Position numbers and translations under genes: made by a program | NCBI GenBank assembly: GCA_035459965.1 | Contig: DATHXC010000008.1 | Coordinates: 124,001-188,000 of the forward strand | DNA: 64,000 nucleotides | DNA from: DATHXC01 sp035459965 | GTDB lineage: Bacteria; Pseudomonadota; Gammaproteobacteria; Burkholderiales; Methylophilaceae | Direction: 5' to 3' | Notes under the pieces: generated by a model | Seen by the model: the letters and a program-made list of their open reading frames with translations, nothing else | Told to the model about the DNA's origin: nothing | Databases searched by the model: none | Part shown: piece by piece, positions 47,342 through 56,114 of the stretch | Layout: every line of letters starts with the position of its first letter | Position numbering within the stretch: position 1 is the stretch's first letter

Positions 47342-47375
47342 GCGCACTTTCAAAGTTGAATTTCAGGAGTGCTTC

Positions 47376-47981
47376 GTGATCGAAATTATTAAAGCTGCTG
47401 GCTGGCCAATTTATCCGCTTATTCTTGCTTCAGTTGTTGCACTGGCCATTATTGGCGAACGACTCTGGGCTCTGCGCTCCAATGTGGTTGCGCCTCCTGA
47501 GCTGTTGCCTGAAGTGCAGAAATGGTTGGGCCAAGGTGGTGTCACCAAAGATACTTTGGTGAGATTGCAGCAGCACTCCTTGCTCGGTGAGATTTTTGCA
47601 AGCGCATTGAACAATGCCACCGCTTCGCGTGAGGTCATGAAAGAGGCTATAGAAGAATCTGGTCGTTCAGTTGCGCATAAGCTGGAAAAATACCTGACTA
47701 CACTGGGTACAATTGCAACTGTCAGCCCATTGCTGGGTTTGCTCGGTACTGTGATCGGCATGGTTGAGCTGTTTGGGGCATTCACTGCAACAGGCCACGA
47801 TGTAGCGCAATTTGCACGTGGTATATCAGTAGCGCTCTATAACACTGCTGGCGGTATTGTCGTGGCGGTACCAGCCATGATTTTTTATCGTTACTTCCGT
47901 GGTCAGGTCGATGGATTAATTGTTGAAATGGAGCAGCAGGCAGTCAAACTGGTGGAAATAATCCAGGGTGAACGCAAGTAA
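47376..47981 (+). CDS. exbB: ExbB/TolQ/MotA-family proton channel subunit
   Basis: The 201-residue product has three transmembrane helices (near 8-28, 105-130 and 150-175) and the family segment TVSPLLGLLGTVIGM. The start is GTG at 47376 with AGGAG at 47364-47368. With ExbD it uses the proton gradient to power outer-membrane transport. It leads the operon exbB-exbD-msbA-lpxK-Trm112-kdsB. No TonB gene is seen nearby. Confidence 0.92.
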   Translation: MIEIIKAAGWPIYPLILASVVALAIIGERLWALRSNVVAPPELLPEVQKWLGQGGVTKDTLVRLQQHSLLGEIFASALNNATASREVMKEAIEESGRSVAHKLEKYLTTLGTIATVSPLLGLLGTVIGMVELFGAFTATGHDVAQFARGISVALYNTAGGIVVAVPAMIFYRYFRGQVDGLIVEMEQQAVKLVEIIQGERK

Positions 47982-48032
47982 CACTAGTCCTAATCATACA
48001 AGTAACACCATCATCAAAACTGAGGCCCTATC

Positions 48033-48455
48033 ATGAACTTTCAGCGCGGTAAAAAGCACGAAGACCTGGAAATGAATCTCGTGCCACTGATTGACGTTTT
48101 GCTGGTCATCATTATTTTCCTGGTAGTCAGTACTACTTTCTCACGGGTTAGCGAGTTGCAGATCAATCTGCCAACCGCCGAAGCAAATTCTCCTGAAGAA
48201 AAGCCTGTCATAATTACTGTAGAGATTGATGCTAGCGGACATTATGTCGTCAACAAAGCTGCGCTGGCTGATGCATCCGTTACCGCCATTGCTGCTGCAT
48301 TACAAAAGGCTGTAGGGGATAAAAAAGAACCCACTATTGTGATTAATGCCGATGCCACTACTACACATCAGTCGGTTATCAATGTGATGGAAGCATCGCG
48401 CCAGGCTGGGTATACCCATATCACTTTCGCAACACAGGTTAAATCTGGATCCTGA
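48033..48455 (+). CDS. exbD: ExbD/TolR-family protein
   Basis: The 140-residue product has a short cytoplasmic segment, one transmembrane helix (about 18-38) containing the conserved Asp (LIDVLLVIIIFLV) and a periplasmic ExbD domain. It partners with the ExbB-like protein 51 bp upstream. Confidence 0.93.
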   Translation: MNFQRGKKHEDLEMNLVPLIDVLLVIIIFLVVSTTFSRVSELQINLPTAEANSPEEKPVIITVEIDASGHYVVNKAALADASVTAIAAALQKAVGDKKEPTIVINADATTTHQSVINVMEASRQAGYTHITFATQVKSGS

Positions 48456-48514
48456 TCTGGCTTTTTTAGCTCAACCCAACTTACTTAATTTGCCATTAGT
48501 TACTGACCTCACGC

Positions 48515-50263
48515 ATGTCCAAATCAACGCCTAAAAAGGCGCTCCCGGCTTCAAATGCTTTAGCCATCTATCTGCGCCTGCTGAAATATGCATGGCGCTA
48601 TAAAGTGATATTTGCAATCAGTATTATTGCGCTAGTGGTACTTTCTGCGACTAACACTGGTTTCTTAGTCACTATCAAGCAGGTGACTGACGAAGGATTC
48701 GTCAATAAAGATTCCGCCAAGTTGACCCTGTTACCGTTTATGCTATTTGGCCTGTTGTTCATTCGTGCGTTGGCTGGCTTTACTTCTACTTTTGCAGTGC
48801 GCTGGGTAGCAAGGCGGGTGGTGGAAAACCTCAGGCTGGATGCATTCCGAAGCCTGATGGCGTTGCCAGTCAGCTTCTTTGATGCCAATTCTGCTGGTGT
48901 GATCACCTCCAAGCTAACTTTTGATACTGAGCAAGTGGCGAAAGCTACAACCAACGTAGCCATCAGTGCGGTGCGTGATACGCTCACTATCATTGGTATG
49001 GTCGGCTACATGCTTTATCTAGATTGGCGACTAACGCTGATATTTGCAATCACCATCCCATTCATGGGCCTGTATCTTAATAAATCTACGCCTAAAATAC
49101 GAGCTGCCGGCAGAGCGGTACAAGACACCATGGGCCAGATTACCAAGGTTTCTGAAGAGGCCATTTCTGGCCAGCGTATGGTGAAAATCTTTGGTGGCGA
49201 AGACTATGAGTACAAGCGGTTTGCTGAATCAGTAGCCAGAAATCGTGCCATGCATATCAAGTTTATTCGCAGGGGCTTATTGAATAGCTTGGTGATCGAG
49301 GTACTTGCTGCAGTGGCACTTGGCCTCGTGGTGTTTTATGCGGCTGGTCGCTTCACCGCAGGTGAGTTTGCTGCATTCCTGGGCGCCTTGCTGATGTTGA
49401 TTGCGCCGATTAAAAGCCTGACTGGCTTGAATGAGGATTTGCAGATGGGCATCGCCGCTGCGCATAGTCTGTTTACACTGACCGATACCAAGACCCAGAT
49501 TGATGAGGGTGACAAGGAAATCCATCGCGCTAAAGGTGAAATCGAGTTTCGTCATGTGGGTTTGCGTTATGAAAATGCCAAGCGTAATGCCTTGAATAAC
49601 CTGAGCCTGAGCGTCAAGCCAGGCGAGAAAATTGCGCTGGTCGGACGCTCTGGTGGCGGGAAAACTACACTGGCCAGCCTGTTGCCACGTTTTTATGAAT
49701 TGCAGCAGGGCTTAATATTGCTTGATGGCATTGATATTCGCGCATTGACTATCAAGAATCTCAGGCAGCAATTTGCCTTGGTCAGTCAGGACGTGATCCT
49801 ATTTAACGATACCGTGTTTAACAATATTGCCTATGGCGTGCTACGTGATGTAAGTGAGGCACAAGTAATTGATGCCGCAAAAGCTGCACATGCGTGGGAA
49901 TTTATTCAGCAACTGCCAGAAGGTTTGCAGAGCGAGATTGGTGATCGGGGTGTGCGCCTTTCAGGAGGCCAACGCCAGCGGCTGGCAATTGCACGTGCGA
50001 TTCTGAAGGATGCGCCTATCCTGTTGCTCGATGAGGCGACTTCGGCGCTTGATACAGAATCAGAGCAGCATGTGCAGGCCGCATTGGATGAGTTGATGCG
50101 TAACCGCACTACCATCGTGATTGCACACCGTTTGTCCACTATCGAGAATGCAGACCGCATTCTTGTCATGGAGCAGGGTGAAATCGTTGAAAGTGGCAGT
50201 CATGCTGAGCTGCTGGCTGCGGGCGGTCACTATGCCAAGCTCTATCAAAAGCAGTTTCACTGA
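48515..50263 (+). CDS. msbA: Lipid A/LPS flippase MsbA
   Basis: The 582-residue half-size ABC exporter has six transmembrane helices (about 20-320) and an ATPase domain with Walker A GRSGGGKTT, signature LSGGQRQR and LLLDEATSALD. Its placement just upstream of lpxK, and the length, fit MsbA, which flips core-lipid A across the inner membrane. Confidence 0.95.
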   Translation: MSKSTPKKALPASNALAIYLRLLKYAWRYKVIFAISIIALVVLSATNTGFLVTIKQVTDEGFVNKDSAKLTLLPFMLFGLLFIRALAGFTSTFAVRWVARRVVENLRLDAFRSLMALPVSFFDANSAGVITSKLTFDTEQVAKATTNVAISAVRDTLTIIGMVGYMLYLDWRLTLIFAITIPFMGLYLNKSTPKIRAAGRAVQDTMGQITKVSEEAISGQRMVKIFGGEDYEYKRFAESVARNRAMHIKFIRRGLLNSLVIEVLAAVALGLVVFYAAGRFTAGEFAAFLGALLMLIAPIKSLTGLNEDLQMGIAAAHSLFTLTDTKTQIDEGDKEIHRAKGEIEFRHVGLRYENAKRNALNNLSLSVKPGEKIALVGRSGGGKTTLASLLPRFYELQQGLILLDGIDIRALTIKNLRQQFALVSQDVILFNDTVFNNIAYGVLRDVSEAQVIDAAKAAHAWEFIQQLPEGLQSEIGDRGVRLSGGQRQRLAIARAILKDAPILLLDEATSALDTESEQHVQAALDELMRNRTTIVIAHRLSTIENADRILVMEQGEIVESGSHAELLAAGGHYAKLYQKQFH

Positions 50264-50298
50264 TTACTTAAAGACTTTAAACCTCTAAAGCTAAGCTC

Positions 50299-51297
50299 AT
50301 GAATGCATGGCTCCAAAAACAGTGGTACAGCCTGACATTCTGGCATTTCATTCTTATTCCCTTGTCTTGGATTTTTCTATCCCTGTCCTCACTACGCTGC
50401 CTTGCCTACAAAGCAGGGTTATTCAAATCCTGGGAAATTGCTGTTCCAGTCATTGTCGTTGGCAATATCAGTGTAGGAGGCACGGGTAAAACGCCCTTGG
50501 TGATATGGCTGGCAGAGCAGTTAACGAAAGCTGGCTGGCAGCCAGGGATTATCAGCCGCGGCTACGGCGCAGTTCAATCGCAGGCGACCACTGCTGTTTT
50601 TCGTCATAGCAAACCTGCCCTGGTTGGCGATGAGCCGCTACTGCTGGTCAGGAGAACGGGGTGCCCGGTATGGGTAGGCCCCGATCGTGTGGCGGTGGCA
50701 CAAGCATTGCTGAATGAGCATCCCCGATGCAATATCATCATTAGCGATGATGGTTTACAGCACTACAGAATGCATCGCGATTTTGAGATGGCAGTAATAG
50801 ATGCAAGCCGTGGATTTGGTAATGGCTGGGTTTTGCCGGCTGGCCCATTGCGGGAGCGGCTAACAAGGCTGGCTTCTGTTGATGCTGTGGTGAGCAACGG
50901 TGATGGGGCATATCAGCAAGGATTAACGATGAGTCTTGAAAGTTCGGTCTTCCATAATGTGCTGGACCCAACACGTACTGCTTCAACCCAACAATTGATG
51001 CAGAAGAAGCTGCACGCCATTGCCGGGATTGGTAATCCTGCCCGGTTTTTTCAGCAACTTAGCAATATGGGTCTGCAGTTTGAACCTCATGCTTTTGCGG
51101 ATCACCATGCATTTCAGGCTTCAGATTTGCAAAGCTTGCAAGCAGAAGCGATACTAATGACCGAGAAGGATGCTGTGAAATGTGCCGATTTTGCACAGCC
51201 TGACTGGTGGTATTTGCCTGTTGAAGCAAAAGTGGATGAGGCTTTGTTGCAGGCTATTCAGCAAAAAATCGGCAACTCTCCAGCTAGTAAACTCTAA
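50299..51297 (+). CDS. lpxK: Tetraacyldisaccharide 4'-kinase LpxK
   Basis: The 332-residue product has an N-terminal membrane segment (about 14-30) and the LpxK P-loop GNISVGGTGKTP (about 54-65). It phosphorylates the 4' position of the lipid A precursor. It sits between msbA and the Trm112-family gene. Confidence 0.95.
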   Translation: MNAWLQKQWYSLTFWHFILIPLSWIFLSLSSLRCLAYKAGLFKSWEIAVPVIVVGNISVGGTGKTPLVIWLAEQLTKAGWQPGIISRGYGAVQSQATTAVFRHSKPALVGDEPLLLVRRTGCPVWVGPDRVAVAQALLNEHPRCNIIISDDGLQHYRMHRDFEMAVIDASRGFGNGWVLPAGPLRERLTRLASVDAVVSNGDGAYQQGLTMSLESSVFHNVLDPTRTASTQQLMQKKLHAIAGIGNPARFFQQLSNMGLQFEPHAFADHHAFQASDLQSLQAEAILMTEKDAVKCADFAQPDWWYLPVEAKVDEALLQAIQQKIGNSPASKL

Positions 51298-51313
51298 AGA
51301 TTAGGAAATTAAA

Positions 51314-51493
51314 ATGGATGCAAAATTACTTGAAATTCTGGTATGCCCTGTCTGTAAAGGGCCTTTGCATTATAAAAAAGCAGAGCAGGAGCTGGTTTGT
51401 AAACCCTGCAGGCTGGCTTACCAAGTCAAGGATGATATTCCGGTGATGCTCGAAGACGAAGCGCGAAAGTTACCCGCAGAAGAAGAGGTTTAG
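51314..51493 (+). CDS. Trm112/YcaR-family small zinc protein
   Basis: The 59-residue product begins MDAKLLEILVCPVCKG and has four Cys (11, 14, 29, 32) as a zinc site, the pattern of the Trm112/YcaR family. It sits between lpxK and kdsB, the usual place in beta- and gammaproteobacteria. Its function in this operon is not established. Confidence 0.93.
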   Translation: MDAKLLEILVCPVCKGPLHYKKAEQELVCKPCRLAYQVKDDIPVMLEDEARKLPAEEEV

Positions 51494-51497
51494 ACTT

Positions 51498-52250
51498 TTG
51501 AGCTTTAAGGTGGTTATCCCAGCTCGCTATGCAAGTAGCCGTTTGCCAGCCAAGCCCTTGCTCGATATTGCTGGCAAGCCCATGGTTGTTCATGTGGTTG
51601 AGCGAGCACTGGAGAGTGGTGCGGAGCAGGTGGTCGTGGCAACAGACCATAAGGAAATCGTTACTGCGGTGCAAGATTATGGGTATCAGGTGGTCATGAC
51701 TAGCCAGAATCATGTTTCTGGTACTGATCGCATTGCGGAAGTTGCGCTGGAGATGGCCTGGCCTGATGAGGTGATTGTTGTCAATGTGCAAGGCGATGAG
51801 CCGCTGATTTCCCCTGTACTTATTCAGGAAGTTGCCGGCAATCTTGCCCAGCATCAGGCGGCAGCGATTGCAACAGCCTGTCATCCCATTCATGACAAGG
51901 CCTCTATGCTCAACCCGAACATCGTCAAGGTAGTGATGGATATTCATGGCCATGCTCTATACTTTAGTCGTGCACCAATTCCTTATGCGCGCGATGCTTT
52001 TGCGGCAGATGAGGATGTCCCTGCCGATATGCCAGTTTATCGACACATTGGCATTTACGCCTATAGAGTGAGCTTTCTAAAGGCATACTCAGGGCTAGAG
52101 CCCGCAGCTATAGAAAAATTTGAATCGCTGGAGCAATTGCGAGCTTTGTGGCATGGATACCGCATCAGTGTGGCCATTACAGAAAATGCGCCAGCGGCAG
52201 GCGTGGATACAAAAGCAGATCTGGAGTATGTGCGCTCTTTATTCAAGTAG
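51498..52250 (+). CDS. kdsB: 3-deoxy-manno-octulosonate cytidylyltransferase KdsB
   Basis: The 250-residue product has the nucleotide-binding IPARYASSRLPAKPL start (7-21) and the KdsB segments VQGDEPLI and KFESLEQLRALW. It activates KDO as CMP-KDO. I accept the TTG at 51498, because the protein then matches the family N-terminus (MSFKVVIPAR) and an AGAAGAGG lies upstream. It converges on the epimerase gene with a 21-bp gap. Confidence 0.95.
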   Translation: MSFKVVIPARYASSRLPAKPLLDIAGKPMVVHVVERALESGAEQVVVATDHKEIVTAVQDYGYQVVMTSQNHVSGTDRIAEVALEMAWPDEVIVVNVQGDEPLISPVLIQEVAGNLAQHQAAAIATACHPIHDKASMLNPNIVKVVMDIHGHALYFSRAPIPYARDAFAADEDVPADMPVYRHIGIYAYRVSFLKAYSGLEPAAIEKFESLEQLRALWHGYRISVAITENAPAAGVDTKADLEYVRSLFK

Positions 52251-52271
52251 TGGTCCTGCAATTTCTTAGTT

Positions 52272-53276
52272 TTATAGTTGATAATATTGTTTGTACCAAT
52301 GTACAAATTTTTCAATACCTTGCTCAAGAGAAGTATCTGGTTTGAATCCTATCCATGCGTCTAACTTGCTGGTGTCGGCAAACGTTGCTTTGACATCCCC
52401 TGCCTGCATGGGAAGAAATATTTTCTCGGTAGACTTGCCCAGCGATTTTTCCAGCAGCGTAATGAAGTCCATCAGCTTTTCCGGCTTGTTATTGCCGATA
52501 TTGAAAATCTGGTAAGGCACTTCGGACGATTCAGCTGCATTCTCCACCGGGGTTTTGCTGGGCGGTTTGACGATAACGCGCAGAATGGCTTCAACAATAT
52601 CATCAATGTAGGTGAAATCGCGCAGCATTTCGCCATGGTTGAACACGTTGATGGGTTTGCCTTTAAGGATGGCATCTGCGAAAAGGAAGGGTGCCATGTC
52701 CGGTCGCCCCCAAGGACCATACACCGTAAAAAAGCGCAGTCCTGTGGATGGAAATCCATATAAATGGCTGTAGGTATACGCCATCAATTCGTTGGATTTC
52801 TTTGTTGCCGCGTATAGGCTCACGGGATGGTCTACAGGATCGTTCTCGCTAAACGGCAATTTGGTATTGCCGCCATACACACTGGAAGAGCTCGCATACA
52901 CCAAATGCCCGATGGCGTTATGACGGCAGGCTTCCAGGATATTGGCAAACGCTACCAGGTTGCTCTGGATATATGTGTGTGGATTGGTGATGGAATACCG
53001 AACCCCTGCTTGTGCAGCGAGGTGCACAACGCAATCGAACATATGCTCATGAAACAATGCTTCACATTTCCCGAGATCTGCCATGTCCATTTTGGTAAAC
53101 GAAAAATTGCTGTACTGGGCATGGCTATTCAGTGCGTCGAGCCGCGCCTGCTTCAGACTCACCTCGTAGTAATCATTCAGGTTATCAACGCCAACGACCT
53201 GATTTCCGGCATCCAACAATCGTTCGGTAACGTGGTAACCAATAAATCCAGCTGCGCCTGTGACTAATATTTTCAT
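52272..53276 (-). CDS. NAD-dependent UDP-sugar epimerase (UDP-glucuronate 4-epimerase-like)
   Basis: The 334-residue short-chain dehydrogenase/reductase has the TGAAGFIG dinucleotide motif (6-13) and the catalytic YAATK (Tyr155, Lys159). The overall pattern resembles CapI/LpsL-type UDP-glucuronate 4-epimerases (RYSITNPHTYIQSNL, RFFTVYGPWGRPDMA). It probably supplies UDP-galacturonate for the surface glycan. It is the last gene of the minus-strand glycan operon, 47 bp after the acyltransferase gene. Confidence 0.9.
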   Translation of the reverse strand: MKILVTGAAGFIGYHVTERLLDAGNQVVGVDNLNDYYEVSLKQARLDALNSHAQYSNFSFTKMDMADLGKCEALFHEHMFDCVVHLAAQAGVRYSITNPHTYIQSNLVAFANILEACRHNAIGHLVYASSSSVYGGNTKLPFSENDPVDHPVSLYAATKKSNELMAYTYSHLYGFPSTGLRFFTVYGPWGRPDMAPFLFADAILKGKPINVFNHGEMLRDFTYIDDIVEAILRVIVKPPSKTPVENAAESSEVPYQIFNIGNNKPEKLMDFITLLEKSLGKSTEKIFLPMQAGDVKATFADTSKLDAWIGFKPDTSLEQGIEKFVHWYKQYYQL

Positions 53277-53323
53277 ATGACTGGAATTCTCATTTAGTTG
53301 AAGTGCTAGGTATGAGACAGGGT

Positions 53324-53854
53324 TTAACGTCTGGTAAAAATAATCTTGGCTGGGTTGCCCTGCATGATCGAATTGCGGGGGATATGCCCTGACACAACTG
53401 AGTTCGGGCTAATAATAACACCGTCTTCAATGTGAGCATTATCCAGAATGACGGCGCCTGTACCTATCCATACATTGTTCCCAATCATGATCGGCCCATT
53501 CGAAACTAACCCCTGTTCGCGAAAAGTACGTTCTACTTCTTCATACTGGTAATTGACTCCAACGATAGAAACATTTGGGCTAATGAGGCAATCATTGCCA
53601 ATGTGTATGCCATGCTTATAACCGCCGATAAAGCAGCCTACACCTATATCCGTTCTTGTACCTATGCTAACAGGACCCTCGCTGGCCTTGATTTTGGTAA
53701 AAGAGCTTATAGTTGTTTTTTTACCCAGTGTGAGGTTCTCGCAAAGCTCCACTTCAGCATTTAAGCTGACAATTGCACGATATTTAAGAAAATAATAAAG
53801 GCTGACCACCCAATGGGGGGTCAGCATGCGGCGTATGCCTGTTGCTATCTTCAT
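53324..53854 (-). CDS. Hexapeptide-repeat acyltransferase
   Basis: The 176-residue product has left-handed beta-helix repeats (hydrophobic-G-x4 pattern from about 60 to 165, for example IGNDCLISPNVSIVG and IGNNVWIGTGAVI). It resembles WbbJ/CysE-type O-acyltransferases. It lies 22 bp after the acyl-carrier-protein gene, so it may move the ACP-bound acyl group onto a sugar (inference). Confidence 0.88.
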   Translation of the reverse strand: MKIATGIRRMLTPHWVVSLYYFLKYRAIVSLNAEVELCENLTLGKKTTISSFTKIKASEGPVSIGTRTDIGVGCFIGGYKHGIHIGNDCLISPNVSIVGVNYQYEEVERTFREQGLVSNGPIMIGNNVWIGTGAVILDNAHIEDGVIISPNSVVSGHIPRNSIMQGNPAKIIFTRR

Positions 53855-53876
53855 GGCTTTCCATTAATTAGGATAG

Positions 53877-54119
53877 CTAATGCCTTACAGGATGCGAGTC
53901 TTCAACAAACAGGGTGATTGCAAAAATTGAATTAAGCTGTGAAATTTGTTTCATGGTGGCACTCACACCAAATTCCTGCTCAATGGCACTGATGATTTTT
54001 AATTGTGCCAGCGAATCCCAGCCAGCCAAATCCTGTAGCTGAGTGTCAGCATTTATTTTTTTTATATCAATATCAAGTAAATCGCCGACTATTTGCTGTA
54101 CCTGTTTAGACGTTTCCAT
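53877..54119 (-). CDS. Acyl carrier protein
   Basis: The 80-residue product has the phosphopantetheine site GWDSL (Ser36) and an ACP fold. It is a stand-alone carrier beside an FkbH-like enzyme and an acyltransferase, not the fatty acid synthase ACP. It should carry the acyl group produced by FkbH. Confidence 0.92.
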   Translation of the reverse strand: METSKQVQQIVGDLLDIDIKKINADTQLQDLAGWDSLAQLKIISAIEQEFGVSATMKQISQLNSIFAITLFVEDSHPVRH

Positions 54120-54239
54120 GATTTTCCTTTCATAAAAATAATGGTAACTATGGCCTCCCGATTACACATTTATTATTGAATCAATAAATACTTTCGAATA
54201 TCAGAATTAGCCTTATTTATATGTAGGAGAAATCTTTCG

Positions 54240-56114
54240 TCAATGCACTGCTAAATCCTGCTGTGAAGAAGACGTTACAGGCGTTTTTTCCAACTGTATC
54301 CAATCACAACTGCAGAGTGCCGTTTCTGTACGACTCAATGAATACCTCGTCACGCCGTCATTTTTCTCATCATTAATATGCATGCCCTGCTCCTTAAAAA
54401 ACTCGGCAGCTGGCATGTTTTTACTGGTTTTAATAAATGTGGCCGTCAGGGTTTTAAGGTGGGTCAAAGCCATAAAGTGTTGTTTGATGCTGTTGAAAAT
54501 AGCAGTTTCAATACCACGGCCCATTGCCCGGCAGCTCATCATCAGGCTGTCCACATCCAGGGTTGGGCCGTGCTCTACGAGCAGATAACATGCGATGATG
54601 CCGAGTTCGCCGAACCTGTCACGCATGCTGACAATCCGTAAAGTGTGCCCTAGTTCTGCAAGCGTGGCATCCAGTTCGCCCAAGGTATAACGCCTGGTAG
54701 TGACATTGAACTGGTTGGTTTTTGTAAAAAGTTGATGCACCCGTAGCAAATCGTCGCTGGTGGCATCGCTGATATTCAATTGTATTTGCAGGCTGTGCAG
54801 ATAATCTTCCATGCTGCCCGCGCTCACAGACAACTGTTCGCGCGCTGCTTGCGCTTCGTATTGCCTTGATTTGCCGACATCATCAGCCAGTATCGCGGAT
54901 TTCTCAAAGCTGCTCAAGCTATCCAGAACGGCCACAAATTGTGATGGATCTGCAGGCAGCAAGATGCTTTCCACTTGTGGCAACTGATCACGGATTAGCG
55001 CTATTTCAGTCGGGCTGTCGTCAAGAAAAACCAGCGAATCCAGTCCAATGTTCAGCTGTTTTGCAATATCCATTAATCCAATATGCTTGGGTTGCCAACT
55101 GATGGCACGGGCGGAGAAGTCTGCCAGCTGCAATGGCATGTCAGTGCGTAGTTGAAATATCTCTTCTATATCATCGATATTATTTTTGCTGCATAAGGCC
55201 AGCAATATGCCTCGGTCTTTGAGCGCTTTGAGCCGGAAATGGAATGCAGCATAGGCTTCACTTTCCGCATCGCCTTGGCCAATTCTCACGCCGTGTATGC
55301 CATCTTCGCCTACAATGCCGCCCCAGAGCGTATTATCGAGATCTAGCACCAGGCATTTACGTGCAGCGCCACACGCGGCGATGATGTGACGAGTTATTTC
55401 GTGCCCTGTTTCAGCCAGCATGCGCTCAGTCCACTCCATCTTGGCAATATAAAACAGGCGCTGATCGAATGCCTGGCTATGTCCAATGCGTGCAACGATG
55501 CGGTTTACATCGAGTATGCGTACCCGATGGTGCTTGCGCATGCGGCGTAGCAACTCAAGGTTAAGCTCTAGGTAAAACTCACTCTCGCCATAGGCCATGC
55601 TGCTATCAGCAATGCCAAAAGCATGTACAGAGGGGCTGGCGAAATTGGAGACTAACAGGCTGGCTTGGGTATTCTTTACTGCCTGCATGACCCAGCTTTC
55701 CACTTCATCCACTATGCCGTCGAGCAGGGTTTTTCGCTGACTGGCACTTAGCGAAGTGAAGCTGGACATGTCGTCGGGCCTTAACAGATTAAGCGAAAGC
55801 ACCAGCACGATAATTTCAGCAGAAAATGTCTGGAGTTGCGGAGAGATGAGCGCCTGGAAATGCTGGCCAAAGCTGCCGACATGGGACTGCGTCAGCCAGC
55901 CTAGCCGCGCAGTATGGGCAGCTACATACGGCGGCAGCAAATCCATGGTGACGTTACCCAGGTACGCCACCTTGATGCCTGAACCGTCCTGAAAGTTACG
56001 CAACTGCCGGTTAAGTGCACGGTAGTCCGCCGGGCTAAAGCGATTGAAATCGGTATCGCGGAGTCGCGCCTGCAACTTGAAGATATTGGTACATGCAGAA
56101 AAATCCATGCTCAT
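54240..56114 (-). CDS. FkbH-like HAD-IIIC acyl-ACP synthase
   Basis: The protein of about 624 residues has an N-terminal SGNH-like region (about 40-220), a HAD-IIIC domain with DLDNTLWGG (from about 258) and a C-terminal GNAT-like domain (about 450-590). This is the FkbH architecture. FkbH proteins take 1,3-bisphosphoglycerate and load a glyceryl unit onto an ACP. The gene precedes the ACP and acyltransferase genes. I chose the ATG at 56114, which overlaps the flippase stop (ATGA), over an upstream ATG at 56204. The exact acyl product is inference. Confidence 0.9.
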   Translation of the reverse strand: MSMDFSACTNIFKLQARLRDTDFNRFSPADYRALNRQLRNFQDGSGIKVAYLGNVTMDLLPPYVAAHTARLGWLTQSHVGSFGQHFQALISPQLQTFSAEIIVLVLSLNLLRPDDMSSFTSLSASQRKTLLDGIVDEVESWVMQAVKNTQASLLVSNFASPSVHAFGIADSSMAYGESEFYLELNLELLRRMRKHHRVRILDVNRIVARIGHSQAFDQRLFYIAKMEWTERMLAETGHEITRHIIAACGAARKCLVLDLDNTLWGGIVGEDGIHGVRIGQGDAESEAYAAFHFRLKALKDRGILLALCSKNNIDDIEEIFQLRTDMPLQLADFSARAISWQPKHIGLMDIAKQLNIGLDSLVFLDDSPTEIALIRDQLPQVESILLPADPSQFVAVLDSLSSFEKSAILADDVGKSRQYEAQAAREQLSVSAGSMEDYLHSLQIQLNISDATSDDLLRVHQLFTKTNQFNVTTRRYTLGELDATLAELGHTLRIVSMRDRFGELGIIACYLLVEHGPTLDVDSLMMSCRAMGRGIETAIFNSIKQHFMALTHLKTLTATFIKTSKNMPAAEFFKEQGMHINDEKNDGVTRYSLSRTETALCSCDWIQLEKTPVTSSSQQDLAVH

